NCBI GenBank assembly: GCA_028641055.1
Contig: CM054062.1
Coordinates: 140,472,682-140,536,681 of the forward strand
From: Alopecurus myosuroides
Taxonomy: Eukaryota > Streptophyta > Magnoliopsida > Poales > Poaceae
Reading direction: 5' to 3'
DNA length: 64,000 nucleotides
The notes beneath the pieces are model-generated. The model did not search any database and was not told the DNA's origin. It saw only the letters and a list, made by a program, of their open reading frames with translations. Position 1 is the first letter of the stretch, and each line of letters starts with the position of its first letter. The position numbers and the translations under genes were made by a program. Below are positions 1 through 12,524 of this stretch, in pieces.

Positions 1-21
1 TCCCCAAAAGACTAAGAACCC

Positions 22-2213
22 ATGTTACTGTATCTTACAGCAACTAACAGGGTTATTAGTGCAGTGATAATCATGAAAAGACGGAAATATGAAGAAAGTA
101 TACCAGATCAACATCCGGTGTATTACGTCAGTGAAGTATTCTCCGAGTCGAAACAAAGGTATCCACATTATCAAAAACTGGCATATGGCGTGTTTTTTGC
201 ATCTCAAAAACTCCGTCATTATTTCCAAGGACAATACATAATAGTGGTAAGCAAAGTACTACTAGGGGATATTATAAACAATGCGGACGCAACAGGCCGA
301 GTCGCCAAATGAGGCATTGAGCTCGTTGCGTTCGACGTTAAGTACCAACCCCGGACGACAATTAAATCCTAGGTGTTGGCAGATTTTGTCGATGATTGGA
401 CAGAAGCAATGGAAAACACACCAATGCAAGAGTCGGAATATTGGATCATGCATTTTGACGGATCGAAAATGAAGGAAGGAGCTGGAGCTGGTGTAGTGCT
501 TAAATCTCCAAAGGGTGACATAATGGAATATGTATTAAAATACACTTCAACGCCAGCAATAATGTGGCAGAATATGAAGCTTTGTTTCATAGCTTGCATA
601 TTGCAAAGAAGATAGGCGTCAAGCGTATACTTTGTTATGGTGACTCGGATTGGGTGCAGCATCAGCTAAACCAAACATGGCATGCAAAAAGCCCCATTAT
701 GGCCAAATATCGGAGAACAGTGGACGAGTTTGCCATTTGCTTCCTAGGATTTGAAGTACTTCACATCAAAAGGGAAGATAATTGGAACGCGGATGCCTTA
801 TCGAGCATGGGCTCGGAAAGAGTGAAAACCCTACCACCTGGTGTGTTCATCCAACATTTGCATGAACCATTAATCCAAGGCGGAGATGTTGATTATCCGC
901 TAGTTTCCGAGTCAATTGAAGTTCTGCTTGTTAACCCGGATTGGACAATTCCATACTTAAACTTCTTAGTCGATCAGAAGTTCCCGGATGGAGCATACGA
1001 AGCCTTGCAAAGGCAGATACAACGCCGATGCAAACGATACACGGTAATCAATGGTTGTCTGTATAAATGCAGCACTATCGGAATTTTTCAATGATGTATT
1101 TCGCCAGAAGAAGGACGAGAAATTCTACAGGAAATCTATGTAGGAGATTGCGGACATCATGCTCAGTCAAAAAGCATAGTTAAAAAAGCGTTTCGTGCAG
1201 GGTTTTTCTGGCTTACAGCCAAGGCTGACACGGAGCATATAGTAAATACATGTGCTGGATGTCAGTATTACGCCAGGCATACGAATATGCCAGCTCAAGC
1301 ACTCAAAACTATCCCCATAACATTGCCATTTGCAGTCTGGGGGCTAGATATGATGGGACCATTCAAAACTGCAAGAGGCGGACTTACACATCTACTCGTT
1401 GCACTAGATAAGTATACCAAGTGGGTGGAAACAAAACCCATCAAAAAACTTGACGGTGTGACTGCCAGAAATTTCGTCATTGACATGGTCATGCGATACG
1501 ACATTCCACACAGCATAATCACACATAACAGGACACATTTCTCTATTGGAGAGTTGGCAAAATATTGCCGACAAACGGGAATTCGCCTAGATCTTGCATC
1601 TATGGCACACCCACAATCCAATGGACGGGTTGAACGGATGAATAGTTCAATCCTGCAAGGAATACGCCCAAGACTCGAATCTCCTCTTCATAGAGCAGCT
1701 GGAGCATGGGTAGAAGAATTACCTTTTGTGCTTTGGAGTATTCGAATGACGCCAAATAGATCAACAGGGCAAACGCCGTTTTTCCTGGTTTATGGTGCAG
1801 AAGCAATGCTTCCCAATGACATGATCCATGATAGCCCAAGCGTGCTGGCGTACGATAACTCAGATGCCGAAAACGCACGATAGGATGCCGTTGATCTCTT
1901 AGAAGAAGAACGAGATCTTGTGCTACAAAGATCCGCCATTTATCAGCAAGGACTGCGATGTTATCATAGTCGGAAAATCAAACTTCGTTCTTTTAAAGAA
2001 GGTGATTTGGTGCTAAGATTGGTACAGGAAAGGAAGCAAAAATTAGCCCTAGTTCTGGAGGGACCATTTGTCATCAGCAAGGCTATGAAAAATGGATCAT
2101 ATTACCTTGTAGGTACTCGAGATACGGAAGATGATCCCAAAAATCCAAATCGCAAGAGAAATAGAAAGATAGATGTAGAACTGAGAGAGACAAAGAGACC
2201 CTGGAGCATCTAG
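22..2213 (+). pseudogene. gypsy pol fragment: RT-linked RNase H, second RNase H, integrase
   Basis: Residues from position 22 match the RNase H segment after a gypsy reverse transcriptase. A second RNase H follows near 440-810 (HFDGS, then AEYEAL, then GDSDWV). From 1140 comes an H2C2 zinc finger (GHH near 1155, CAGC near 1252), then the integrase core at 1320-1700 with GLDMMGP and a conserved SNGRVER glutamate motif, then a C-terminal tail to 2213. The usual TDNG is THNR here, so the second catalytic Asp is His. In-frame stops lie at 310-312, 370-372, 1092-1094 and 1881-1883, with a frameshift near 562. Each stop fits a C-to-T or G-to-A transition from the residue normally found. The enzyme cannot be active. 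Confidence 0.93.
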
Positions 2214-2851
2214 CAGTTACGTCCCTTTTACACTTAGTTCAAATTCTATGTAAACATCTTTGAGATCATGAAATAAAGTTGTCGGAATTCATGCATTTTT
2301 TGTCTATCTTGTTATTATTGTTCAAAGCATAAGACCGCCTTATCTATTTCCCAATGATCTTTAAAATTGCTTCAATGTTAACCCGAATTTTGCCTGCATG
2401 CTCGGAGTTATAAAACTGAATGCTTTTATAGCCTAAGGAGGCTTAAGGAAACCCAGATTGTGCATGCGTGCCTGAGTTTCATACTTTTTCAAAATTCCTT
2501 ACTTTTTTCCTAAGTATTATCTGGTTGTTTGTGTGTTGGGTCACTGGAATTAGTAAGTAAAACTGCCTAAGTACAATCCATGATTCCGAATTTCGACTGA
2601 TAGGTCTGAACCCAGTCACTTGGCATGAGATTAAGTACTATTGAGCCATTTCAACACTAAGGACAGTTAAAGCATATAAACCAGAGAGCTTAGCAGGAAA
2701 AGGAATTAAAACCCAGGAAAACTTGCAAAGATTCAAACTTTACTGCAACAGGGATGAATACTTGTTTATACAAAGGATAGATACCATTATAATTGATTTT
2801 ACATTTGAAGAATAGTAATGCTTCTATTTTTCTCGGCCAGCTACACAGGAA

Positions 2852-5800
2852 TTAGGCGGCGTCTTCGTACTCCGAGTCCTCCTTGTCGCCGTCGCTGGGG
2901 TTCTCCGGAGTTGCCGCAATTTCTTCCTCCGGGTGTAACGTCGATATTGACACCATCTGAGCTATCTTGGTGGCATGCCCCTTGACAGACTCAAAGATAT
3001 TGGCTCTCTGCGCTTCCGTGTACCCTTGAGGGATACCGGTAGCAACACGCCAGGACTTGGCGGTGGTGTAATGCTTGCGCATCAGCCCAAGGGCCATGCG
3101 CACACCACCACGAGCATCAGAGTGAAGCCAGGACTCCCTCTGGTTCGCCACCTATTCTATCGCCTCCGGAAGTTTGCGGACTTCCGAGAAATCTTCAGCT
3201 TTGTCGGGAATGTACTTGTTCACAAGTAGTGTCCCCGTAGTATTGAGGCCTGCGAAGATGTTCCCGAAAGCCCAGATTCTAACAATCCTGGTGAACAAAG
3301 GATTCCCTTCTGTTCAAAACAACAAGGAAAAGTTAGAAAATCACATAAGGAGGAAAAGTAAGGTATGCTGTAAAGGTACAAGAAAAACCTTGGTAAAGAG
3401 CAAAAAACTTACCCAGGATTTTATCCATCTCAACGCCTTCTTCAAGGCGTTGATTGAGGGCGTTTTCCAAATCCTGATTGTTGCCTTATCCTTCTCAGCT
3501 TGGGAGGAAGCTCGGGACTCGACAATTCCAATGGCCAGCTGGCTAGCCTCTAGGTCCTTCAGAAGCTTAACTGTCATCTTGTAAAGCTCTGAATTTTCCT
3601 TTCGGAGGTTTTCGGCATTTCCAGCATCTTCAGCTATTTGTTTGGCTTTACCAAAGAAGCTGAAATGAATGAAAATGAAGAGTTCAAAACTCGGAAAAAA
3701 GACTTAGAAAAAATTCATAAAACAGCAGTGCAAATTAATAAGACATTTACCTGCTGAATCCTTCAGTTGTTGCTGAGCTGAGGCCAACTCCGATTCTTTG
3801 TCATTAAGAATGCCAAGGAGAGATTTAACCTCCTTGTTCTTAATGGTGAGCTTGTTAAAAACTTCCATGTTTATGGTCTCGGCAGTTTGCTGAGACTTAT
3901 ATAAAGGAAAAGTTGCTCAGTCAAACAATAAGCAGGAAAAAGAGAAAAGCATTAAGGAAAAAAGAGAAAGAATACTTTTGTCTTAACACTTGGGGGCTGG
4001 AGGTATTTACCTGGCTCATCCTTTGCAAACTTGCAATATTGTCGTAAAATTCCTTAGCATATTCTGCAAAGGTAATTCCCACATGGTGGAGGTCGTCTTG
4101 TATGACCTGGTGAGGCGAGAATACATAATAATTCCTAACAATAAGTCCGTCTTGTGGCCAAGGACGGATTAAGGGAGCACGGGTAAAGTGTTTTTTCGCC
4201 CACGGATGAATATATCTGTGTTCGTCAAAACAATCTTCTTACTTTACCTTGAACTTGTTGTCAAAATTCGGATGGGCTCTTCCTTGGGAACATTTAAAGG
4301 CCCAACCTCTTCCGGCACCGCCCTTTCCCTCGCATCCGAGTCGGATGCAATGTGCTGGCTGGACTGCAGGGGATATTCTCCTTCCCGGGCAGCCAAGTTC
4401 TCCTCCCTAGCCGCTGTTGGAGTGTCTGGCGCAGCGGCGGGAGATGGATTTACTCCTCTTTGCGCAGCAACCTTGTGATTCTTCCGACCTTTCCCCTTCA
4501 AGGTAGTAGGGGAAAGGCTAGAAAAGAAAAGAGAAGAAAAATCTGAGAGGTGAGATTCCGAGAAACAAAAAACATGCAGCAAAAAACATACAAATGAAAA
4601 ACCAGGGTTTTTACCTGGAAGTAGCAACGGCCACGTCGTCAAGATCGATGACCTCTTGAGTAGCGGCTGGCTTCTTGCGCTTCCGCCCTCATACTGGAAG
4701 TTGGCGCGAAGTGCATCCAACTCCTCATCGGTAGCGTGTTCTGCTTCAGGAAGATCAAGAATCTGACAAAATAAGAAAAGTCCGGGTTAGAATCAAAAGC
4801 ATCCGAGAAAAGAAGACAAGGATTCAAGAAATTTCCCAAAGGACAGAAGTATACCTTTGGAGCAGGGTTTTTGGCGCGATACATTGGCCGACTCTCCTCT
4901 TATTGATCACGAGTAGAAACAAGCTGGTTCACGCGTTTCTTGAAGTCTTTCTTCGACAACGCGCTCTTCGTCGCCCTCATCGCGTCGTCTGGGCCGTGTA
5001 TTCACACATAAGCCGGGTTCCGCGATAAGCAAGGGGTTGGATCCGCCTTCCAAACCAGCAAAGGATTGTATCCATGCCGGTTAGCGGAAGAGTGGAAGAG
5101 ACGAGTTTTGCGATTCGTCTCTTGATCCTCATCAGGTCTGGAGGCAGAACCTGGACCGTGTCCAACACCCAATTGTCTTGGGGCGTGGCCGCGAAATTGA
5201 CAAAAGGCGGAATGCTCGTTTCCTTTCCAGGAAACGGAACATCCGCATGATAAAAGAACGAGCCCGTCCAAAATTTGACGGACTCGGATGTTTTGATCTT
5301 GGGGAACCAATCCTCCCTAAACCTACGGAGGGTAAAAGAGATTGTCCCTCAAGTCAGAAAGGCGTTGTCTGAGGGGTTGCGTTTAACACCAAAGCAATAC
5401 TGCCAGAAATCCAGGCGGGGTTCTATCCCTAGATAACCCTCCAAAAGGGCCTAGAATCCGGCTAAATAGAGAATGGAGTTGGGTGGTAGATTATGTGGCT
5501 GGATTTTATAATGGTCTAGAACCTAGCAGAAGAACGCGGAAGGTGGAAATCCCATACCTCGGTTGATACGGGAAGCCAGGAGAACCCGCTCACCGGGATG
5601 CGGAGACGGCTCGGAGTCGTCCTCGTTCACCCGCCATTTACCTTGGACCACGAAGCCTTCCTTATCCAAAGCTGGGAGAAGAGATGGAACCATGTTGCAG
5701 TGGCTCCAATTGTCGGTGTTCTCTTCTCCTTCGTCCTCGCCTCTGGTGGTGGCGGAAGCGACGACGTCCTCGCTGATGCGAGTATTATCTTCCTCCGTAG

Positions 5801-6015
5801 GATCGGAGAAGGGAGGAGGAGGAGGAGCAGTGGCCGATGGCGGCAGCGTCTTTCGGCCACGGGAGGAAGATCCCCGCTAGCCGGCTCACCGGAGGCCCCC
5901 TCCGGCGCGTTCGCAGTGGAGAGTCGAGGAGGGGGTCCAGGTTGTTGATGATGTCTTCGATATCCACGGCGGCGCTCGCGGAGTCAGATGCGCCGGGGGA
6001 ATCTCCGGTGGCCAT
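2852..6015 (-). pseudogene. antisense multi-exon gene of the gypsy element (PF04195-like, 'putative gypsy type transposon' protein)
   Basis: On the minus strand an ATG at 6015 opens an acidic Ser/Asp/Glu-rich leader. From about 5700 down to 4960 comes a conserved block (Ile-Asn-Arg-Gly-Met-Gly-Phe-Pro, a Pro-Asn-Ser-Ile-Leu motif, a Glu-Gly-Tyr-Leu-Gly motif, then a Trp-rich segment and a Glu-Tyr-Thr-Ala-Gln close) typical of the grass gypsy-associated family PF04195. Further exons run to the stop at 2852, separated by AT-rich introns near 3300-3410, 3650-3750, 3900-4010, 4520-4615 and 4765-4855. The C-terminal exons look helical and end in an acidic tail. In-frame stops at 5451-5453 and 5349-5351 break the conserved block. 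The function of this family is unknown. The family assignment is from memory of its motifs; exon limits are approximate. Confidence 0.75.
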
Positions 6016-6573
6016 TTTCTGGCGGTGCAGTCGTGAGCTAGTTCCACTGATGGTTTTTCCGGGGAGAAGCTCGGGGGCTTGGTCTCTGCGTGCTCTAGAA
6101 CTTGGGCTCTTGGTGATGTGCTCTGTGTGCTCGAGGAGGAAGAATGAAGCGGAAGGGAAAACAGAGCCCCCGAGACGGCTATTTATAGCCAAGATGCACA
6201 GAGATTAGCTCTAACTTCTATTTTAGTCGTTGGATGCACGACGCGTGTAACACTCGAAATTTCCGGGAAATGAGGGGACGGGGTGATTATTGCTATCTCC
6301 TCGTTTCCGCGAGAGAATCTGTCAGAGGATACGTTTCAGGGTTTGACTAAATCCAAACATCCGTGACATCAGCAGGATTACATCGCTGATGTCACGAAGT
6401 TCCTTCTCCGCGAAGGCTCGTGGAAGAAAAGCCGGACTTTTGTAAAATCCGAGTTTTGGGTTAAGATATTTTTTGGTGAAAGAAGAATCAAGACGAAACG
6501 CCGACATTGCTGGAAAAGAATGCCAACGAACGAAGAGCGGCAGAATGAAGTCTTAATCCTTCTTGGTGGCTAC

Positions 6574-7118
6574 TGTCAGATATATGCCGATTAGGGTATG
6601 CCCGGCATTGGCCCAAAAGCCGGATTACCAGGGTGGCCCGAAGGTAATGGATCATAGTCCATTGGACGGCCTAGTAAGCTGATGCGCAGGAAGCCGGATT
6701 CTAGAAGAACCCGGACCATGGCCCAAAGTGGTGCGCCTTGGAGGAGAAGACGGATTCCTTACTTTCCAAGTTAGATAGTTTCCATAGTATTCTAGGTTTC
6801 CTTTCTGTAAGCCCTAATCTGGCTATCTATATAAAGCCAGAGTGGGAGCGGAGAACAGAGACAATTTAGCTAGAAGCCAACTCGCCGAGAAGTTGATCCT
6901 CGCCGAGTTAGCGAAACTAACTAACATTGTACTTTGTATACTTCAGGCTTCAACCCTGATTTAGTGAGATTGCAGTAGTAGGAACGCCGCCTAGCTGCGT
7001 CGTATCGAACCTGGGTAAGACTCGGTGTTCTCTTTTGTCGTATTATCACCTCCCCCCGCCGTTCTACCAGTAGGATCATGGCACCCCCGTCTATGAACTC
7101 TAACACTATGTCTCGACA
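6574..7118 (+). repeat. 3' LTR of the gypsy element (545 bp)
   Basis: The segment begins TGTCAGATAT just after GGTGGCTAC, a degraded form of the GGGGGCTAC polypurine end seen in this class, and ends TCTCGACA. It is therefore bounded by TG and CA. It contains a TATA box in its right half. The 5' partner LTR is outside the window. Confidence 0.8.
6828..6835 (+). promoter_or_regulatory. TATA box of the gypsy LTR
   Basis: TATATAAA lies 254 bp into the LTR and is followed by a purine-rich stretch (GGAGCGGAGAACAGAG). This is the usual U3-R position for the element's transcription start. Confidence 0.6.
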
Positions 7119-7232
7119 ATATTTATAAAAATAGCAAGGATTATCATAAATAGCAGTAGGAAAAGTATCAAATTGTTTCTATTTGTTCTCTATTGTTTCT
7201 TGGAGGTTGTTACCTCTGTAACAAGTATCAAG

Positions 7233-7478
7233 TTAATCCAACATGGGTATTTCATAAGAATTCATAGGATCATCACATTCATCAATATAACACTCATCCT
7301 CCTTTGGTAAGCATGGATTATAATAGATAATGGTAGCAACATCATTTTTATAAGTTTCATTCATAGAGGCATCATAATTTTCTATCAACAAGAAAACTCC
7401 AATAGCTTCTCTTCCTCTAGTTTCTACATTTTTAGCTATTGGTTCATGCCGTGCAACTTTTTTCAAAAATCCAAGCAA
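7233..7478 (-). pseudogene. gag-like remnant
   Basis: An 81-codon open stretch on the minus strand includes IAKNVETR near its start, a central Tyr/Asn-rich part and an acidic ECYIDECDDP segment. It sits just inside a 5' LTR, where gag is expected. I recognise the style of Triticeae gypsy gag, but the piece is too short for a domain assignment. Confidence 0.45.
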
Positions 7479-7744
7479 GAACGGGATTATAAAGCAAACT
7501 CATAAGTGTTTATTTTCAGTTTCTTTTGTTTTAGACATAGAGACAAAGTAAAGGCAAGAACAAACTAACAAAACAATTAAAGACTAAAAACTAGAGAACT
7601 TTTTTTTCCAGTTTTTGATAAAGAGAAAACAAGACTTCACAAAAGTATACTAAGAAAGAACAAAACAAAAGAAAGAGAGTGAAAGTGTGAAACTTCCCTT
7701 GCAGCAAGCTAGATGTCCCCGATAACGGCGCGAGAAAAAGTAAT

Positions 7745-9372
7745 TGATGCTGACATGATCATACGCTTGTTGGGAGACCACAAGCGGAAGGTATGATGTA
7801 GTCTAGTGTAAATTTCCCCACAGTTAAGGAACTGGGGTTATCAAACTAGTAGGACTTCGTAGTCTTGAAGAAGGTTTCTTGTATCAACGACGACATTTAT
7901 CTTTGTTGACCAAGCATGGAACATGCACACAAACACAAACTCCCTCTTGCCCCAACATTCCGGAAGGTTGTCAATCTTCCGTTCTTGCTGAAAACAGGAG
8001 AATTAAACGTATAGAGTCTTGGAAAAAAATAAAAGTAAAAAAAGGAACAACGATGAAACAATGATGAAACGTGCTTAAAAGAAGGTGCAAATATGAGGAA
8101 AATAGGACCAGGGGCCATAGGTTCACTAGTGGTGTATCTCCAAAGAAAACAAACATGTTGGGTGAACAAATTACAACTGGATAATTGACAAATCATGAAT
8201 GTATAACAATACTATTATTACGAGATATAGTTCACTAGTTCAAACATTTTAGGCATTACATCAAGGCATATGGACCAGTATCCAGCATGCATCCATATCT
8301 AAAATTCCACCTCAAGAAAGCTATCAAGAAAATCTCTCTCGTATTAAGTTGCAACAACGAAGTGATTTCTTTGTGTACAACAGACAAATGCGTTAAGAAC
8401 AATACGTAATGTAAGCAGTGGTCCTCGTCCTTAGACAAGAGCACCGCTTAGAAGCAACAACACATCCCCCATCTGTCATGTTTCTTTCACTTGAGTACAG
8501 ATGTAAGGGAGGCATGAAACTACCATCAAGCATGTAAACCGTCTCTTGGAGGTGAAAACAACTAAGTGGCCAAGGTAACCATAAACACCGGAGAGTAGTG
8601 CAAGACAAGATTAAAACTCTCTATATAAATAAGTAAAGCGTATCAGTTTGAAATGAAAAAAGTAATAATAATCTCATGGTTCATCGGATCTCAGCAAACA
8701 CAACATTCACAATTACATAACGGTGGTCTCGATCGTGTGAGGCAGCTCACGAGACTCTAAACATGGAGTCGTAACAGAGAGAACTACCAACTAGCTACTA
8801 CTATGGACCCGTAGTCCCGAGATGAACTACTCACACATCATCGTGGAGGCAATCATGGCGACCAAGAGGCCTCGAGTGATGATTCCCCCCTATGGCAAGG
8901 TGCTAGAATAGGGCTTCAAAAGCCCTAGATTGGAATTTAGAGATGACTGCGTCTCTCTGTATGTTTCATGGAAAATAACTCCGTTCCCGTGATTTTTAGG
9001 GTTGAAGACAATTTATGGGCAAAGAGGCGAAAAGAGGCACTGGACAGGGCCTCCAGGAGCCCACCAGGCGTGGCCTAGGGTGGGGCCACGCTTGGTAGCC
9101 CCCTGGCCCCCCCTCCAGCTCTTCTTTGAACTCTGTCTCCATTCCGGGGGGAAAATGATCACCGTGGATTGTCAGCCCTTTTTGAGAATATTTCCTTAAG
9201 AGCTTGTCTGAAATAGAAAAATATGAGAAAACAACAACTCGCTTGGGGCATCTTGTTAATAGGTTAGTCTGTGAAAACATCCAGAAAACGGAAGAAAACA
9301 TGTGGGAAAAAAGGTATTGGGTAGAAAACCAGCATGGAGCATAAAAATTATAAATACGTTTGCAACGTATCA
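7745..9372 (-). repeat. 5' LTR, family B, full length (1628 bp)
   Basis: On the minus strand it starts TGATACGTTGCAAACG and ends AGCATCA, giving TGAT...ATCA ends. It is the longest of three family-B LTRs in the window and serves as the reference for the deletions in the other two. Confidence 0.85.
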
Positions 9373-9704
9373 CTGCTCCCCTCACTCGTGAAGGTTCTAG
9401 AGGCATCCTAGTCCTCCGCCTCTTCTTTGCCCTGGTCGTCCAGGAGGAGGTTCCTCCTCCTCCTCTCCTGCCCAGTCGCCAGCAGACCCCACTATTCAAA
9501 GCGAGGCATCGCCGCGATGAGACAGGACCTGTCCAGGCGCTCCAAGCAGTACAAGTGGGTAATAGTGCGTGGGATACCCTCCAATGCAGGTGTCGACAAC
9601 CAAGGTTTTTGTGAGGTCCCCAATCATGCCCCATTCGCGTTCTTTCTCGTCGAGCCTCATGGGGGTCCTCCGGCCCAGAGTACTCCCACGTCGGCACTTT
9701 GTGC

Positions 9705-10430
9705 TTATGAAAGGGCACGATGGATCTCCCCATGAACTCCCTCAACACCATATTTCTGGTCAGGCCTTTCCTGCGAAGTAGCAAAATCCGTTCCAAGAAG
9801 GCCTAAATGCAGGACAGAGAGGACGCATTGTGACCAACGGTCCAGGTGGACCGTCGGGATATAGGGAACGTCGAAGAGAGGGTTCCTCGCGTCGAGGTTC
9901 ACGTATACCCACCGGAAGAGGCATTCCTCCCCCTTCTTCATCCAGTCCAACTTGATGAAGGACGCCAAATCGTTGCAATAGAAGGAGACACAGGAAGACC
10001 ACTCGATCTTTGCAGTGAAGCACATGCAGGAGAAATGACGGAAGAGGGGATGGATCCACGCCCAAGAACGCTTCAAAGAAGTACGCGCTGCTTGGATGGT
10101 GATGGAGTTGGGTTGAAGGTGGAGGATTTGGATCCTGTACTGCGAGAGGATGTCCTTGAAGAAGAGGGAGAAGCGGGGTACCAACCCGGCATGGACGGAG
10201 TGAACGAAGAGGGGGCGTTCATACGCGCCAAGAGTGCTCTGCTCTGTAGATCCCAACTGCAGCTTGGTGGATCTACAACTATTGAAGCAGGTAACCACCG
10301 ACCCAATAATATTCCCCGGGTCCTTGGGGCCCTTCACACGCGACTCTTCCAAGACCGGTCGGGAGGACGAGGCGACCGCAGCCTCTGCCTCTGTTTGGGC
10401 GTCCTGGACCGCTCGGCTTTTTTTAGGCAT
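9705..10430 (-). pseudogene. antisense ORF of the second gypsy element (PF04195-like, decayed)
   Basis: The minus-strand ATG at 10430 opens a 241-codon reading frame with a basic/acidic leader (MPKKSRAVQDAQTEAE). A segment with the FFKDILSQYRIQILHL and QPNSI motifs is equivalent to the conserved block of the antisense gene at 2852-6015. After about residue 110 the familiar pattern moves to another frame, which implies frameshifts. It lies between an integrase-side deletion and the 3' LTR, the same place as in the first element. Confidence 0.6.
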
Positions 10431-10728
10431 GGTGGTAAAAGACCCTAAGATCTCGCGAAGTTGCAGGGTGTAGGGTCGAAGGTGAAAGGGAGTTGTGCAA
10501 AAGAAGGGAGCAATGAGTGGAAATATTCTCCGATCTACGCGTTCGCGGCCTTATAATAGTGGAGCCGTTATGACGCGCAGGGGCGGAAGCGAGACATCGT
10601 GGTGATGGTGGGCAACCGTCCATGCGAATCTCCACTCCACGATCCTACGCCTGGTGTTGACAGTTTTCTAGGCCCTGCATCGTTACATATCCTCTCGGAC
10701 ACATGCATGACGTGGGCCTGGGGGCTAC

Positions 10729-10947
10729 TGTCGGGGTAATGGATACCAGGTTACCAAGAACCGTCTGCCAAGACCAGGTCAAAGGCACATGGGATCCGGT
10801 CAACTAAAGGCATATCAAGCAAGATTCAGTGCGAGGAACGACCTCGCGAGGGAACTCCTAGCCTTGGGACTTAGCAGAATGGGGAAACCACACCCCCGCC
10901 TCACGGACCTTCGCGAGGAACACTCATCAACACACCTCCATGAGGAG
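10729..10947 (+). repeat. truncated 3' LTR of the second gypsy element
   Basis: Starts TGTCGGGGTAATGG directly after the polypurine tract and is cut at 10947, where family-A LTR sequence begins. Confidence 0.75.
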
Positions 10948-12490
10948 TTCAGATGTTCCATGTTGTTTTCTTATTGTTTCACACATGTTTGCTATACACT
11001 TTATGTCATTTTTATCGATTTTCCGGACTAACCTATTGACAAGATGCCATAGAGCAAGTTCCCTATTTTTTGCTATTTTTAGTTTCAGAAAAGTTGTTCG
11101 GGAAATATTCTTGGAATTGGAAAATTCGAAGCCCGGAAGTCTTAGAAATCCCGGAGGTTCCACGAAGTCCCGAAGAGACCCGCAAGGGGGCCTAGGGGGC
11201 CCATACCATAGGGTGGCGCGGTCCCCCCCTTGGCCGCGCCAGGGGGTGGTGCGGGGCCCCCATGCCTCCATCTCCTCTGCCCTTTCGCCTATTTATTCCC
11301 CTGAGGCGTAAACCCTAAAAGGATCCCACTTTTACCCGAGAAACACCCGAGGCCGCCGTCACCATCATCCCGAGATCGGGAGGGTTCTGGAGCTCTCCCC
11401 GGCACCCTGCTAGAGGGGGAAATCATCACCGGAGGGGTCTACACCACCATGCCCTCCTCCGAAGTGATGCGTGAGTAGTTCATCCGTGGACTACGGGTCC
11501 ATAGCAGTATCTAGATGGTTGTCTTCTCCACTTTGTGCCTCGTATTTAGATCTTGTGAGCTGCCTAACATAATCAAGATCATCTCTATGTAATGCTACAT
11601 GTTGTGTTTGCTGGGATCTAATGAATGTTGAATGCTATGTCTTCTGATTATCAATCTATCATGTTATCTTAATGCATATGTTATTTATGATCTTGCATGC
11701 TCTCCAATGTTAGTAGATGTTCTTGCCAAGTAGATGCTAGTAACTCCAAGAGGGAGTATTTATGCTCGATAGTGGGTTCATGCCTCCTTTCATCCATGCT
11801 CGAGTGACAGAAACGTGACGGATGGAGGATGTGGTGTTGCCATTAGGGAGAAAACAACAATGCTTTGTCTAATGTTGATGTTGTTGTTTACATTACACAC
11901 TTTGCTTACTGCGATTATCTGTTGCTTGCAACTTAATACCCAACGTTTGTTCGGATGATATTCGAAGGGTGGATTTTTAGTCATAGATGCAGTTGGATAA
12001 CGGACTATGTATCTTGTTGCCATACCCGCATGAATCACATAGTAATCTTTATGTCTTGCATATGCACTACGGTGCAGCCTTCATTTCCGTCAATTGCCCA
12101 GCTGTAATTTGTTCACCACACATGTTATTTATCTTTCTCGGAGAGACACCACTAGTGAACTGTGGACCCCGGTCCTTTTTCAACACCTATTGCTTTCATA
12201 CTACTCTCATATTGTTTTCCTACTGTTTTCCACACCATATGTTTAACCTCTTTGTGTTCAGCAAAAGCTGGTGAGATTGACAATCTCACTGCTTCGTTGG
12301 GGCAAAGTGATTTGATTGTGTTGTGCAGGTTCCACATTTCTTCTGAACCGGTAGTGCGCCCTGCCATCTCAGCTGCTTCACCTTCTAAAACTACTCCTTC
12401 CTCCTACTGGTCGATTCAACCTTGGTTTCTTTTCTAAGGGAAAACTTGCTGCTGCACTCTTCAAACCTTCCTCTTGGGGTCTCCCAACGA
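10948..12490 (+). repeat. family-A LTR, 5'-truncated
   Basis: It aligns along its length with the LTR at 38851-40451 (shared blocks include GACTAACCTATTGACAAG, the CGAGATCGGGAGGG region, and the CTACTGGTCGATTCAACC segment near the end). The first ~37 bp, including the TGATACGTCATAAACG start, are missing. The TATA box seen in the other copies has decayed to CTATTTATTCC. It ends near CTTGGGGTCTCCC and may be a solo LTR remnant. Confidence 0.8.
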
Positions 12491-12524
12491 ACGTGTGTCT
12501 ACACGCATTAGGCATCAACCCACT

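Larger units (their letters stand above)
1..7118 (+). mobile_element. 3' part of a Ty3/gypsy LTR retrotransposon
   Basis: The order is RNase H, chromovirus-like integrase, a spacer carrying a gene on the opposite strand, then a 3' LTR. This matches the large grass gypsy elements that carry an antisense gene between integrase and 3' LTR. The 5' LTR, gag, protease and most of the reverse transcriptase lie outside the window. The element ends at 7118, where unrelated minus-strand retroelement sequence begins. Coding parts contain several stops, so this copy is dead. Confidence 0.92.
7119..9372 (-). mobile_element. minus-strand gypsy-type element: 5' LTR plus start of internal region
   Basis: Reading the minus strand, a full LTR (9372 down to 7745) is followed by a leader whose complement at 7715-7735 carries the GCGCCGTTATCGGGGAC motif common after LTRs of this class, then a short gag-like remnant. 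The rest of the internal region is missing because the gypsy LTR ending at 7118 abuts it. Two more copies of this LTR type occur at 12525-13368 and 16830-17683. Confidence 0.8.
9373..10947 (+). mobile_element. 3' end of a second Ty3/gypsy element
   Basis: It consists of a GC-rich spacer with an antisense ORF, a clear polypurine tract (GGGCCTGGGGGCTAC, ending 10728) and the first 219 bp of an LTR. Both sides are cut off by other LTRs. The layout matches the element at 1-7118, but the LTR sequence differs, so it is a different family. Confidence 0.8.

Noticed and set aside
8996..9796. 266-codon minus-strand ORF
   Set aside because: It crosses the exact edge of the LTR at 9372 into a different element, so it is a chance frame through two unrelated repeats.
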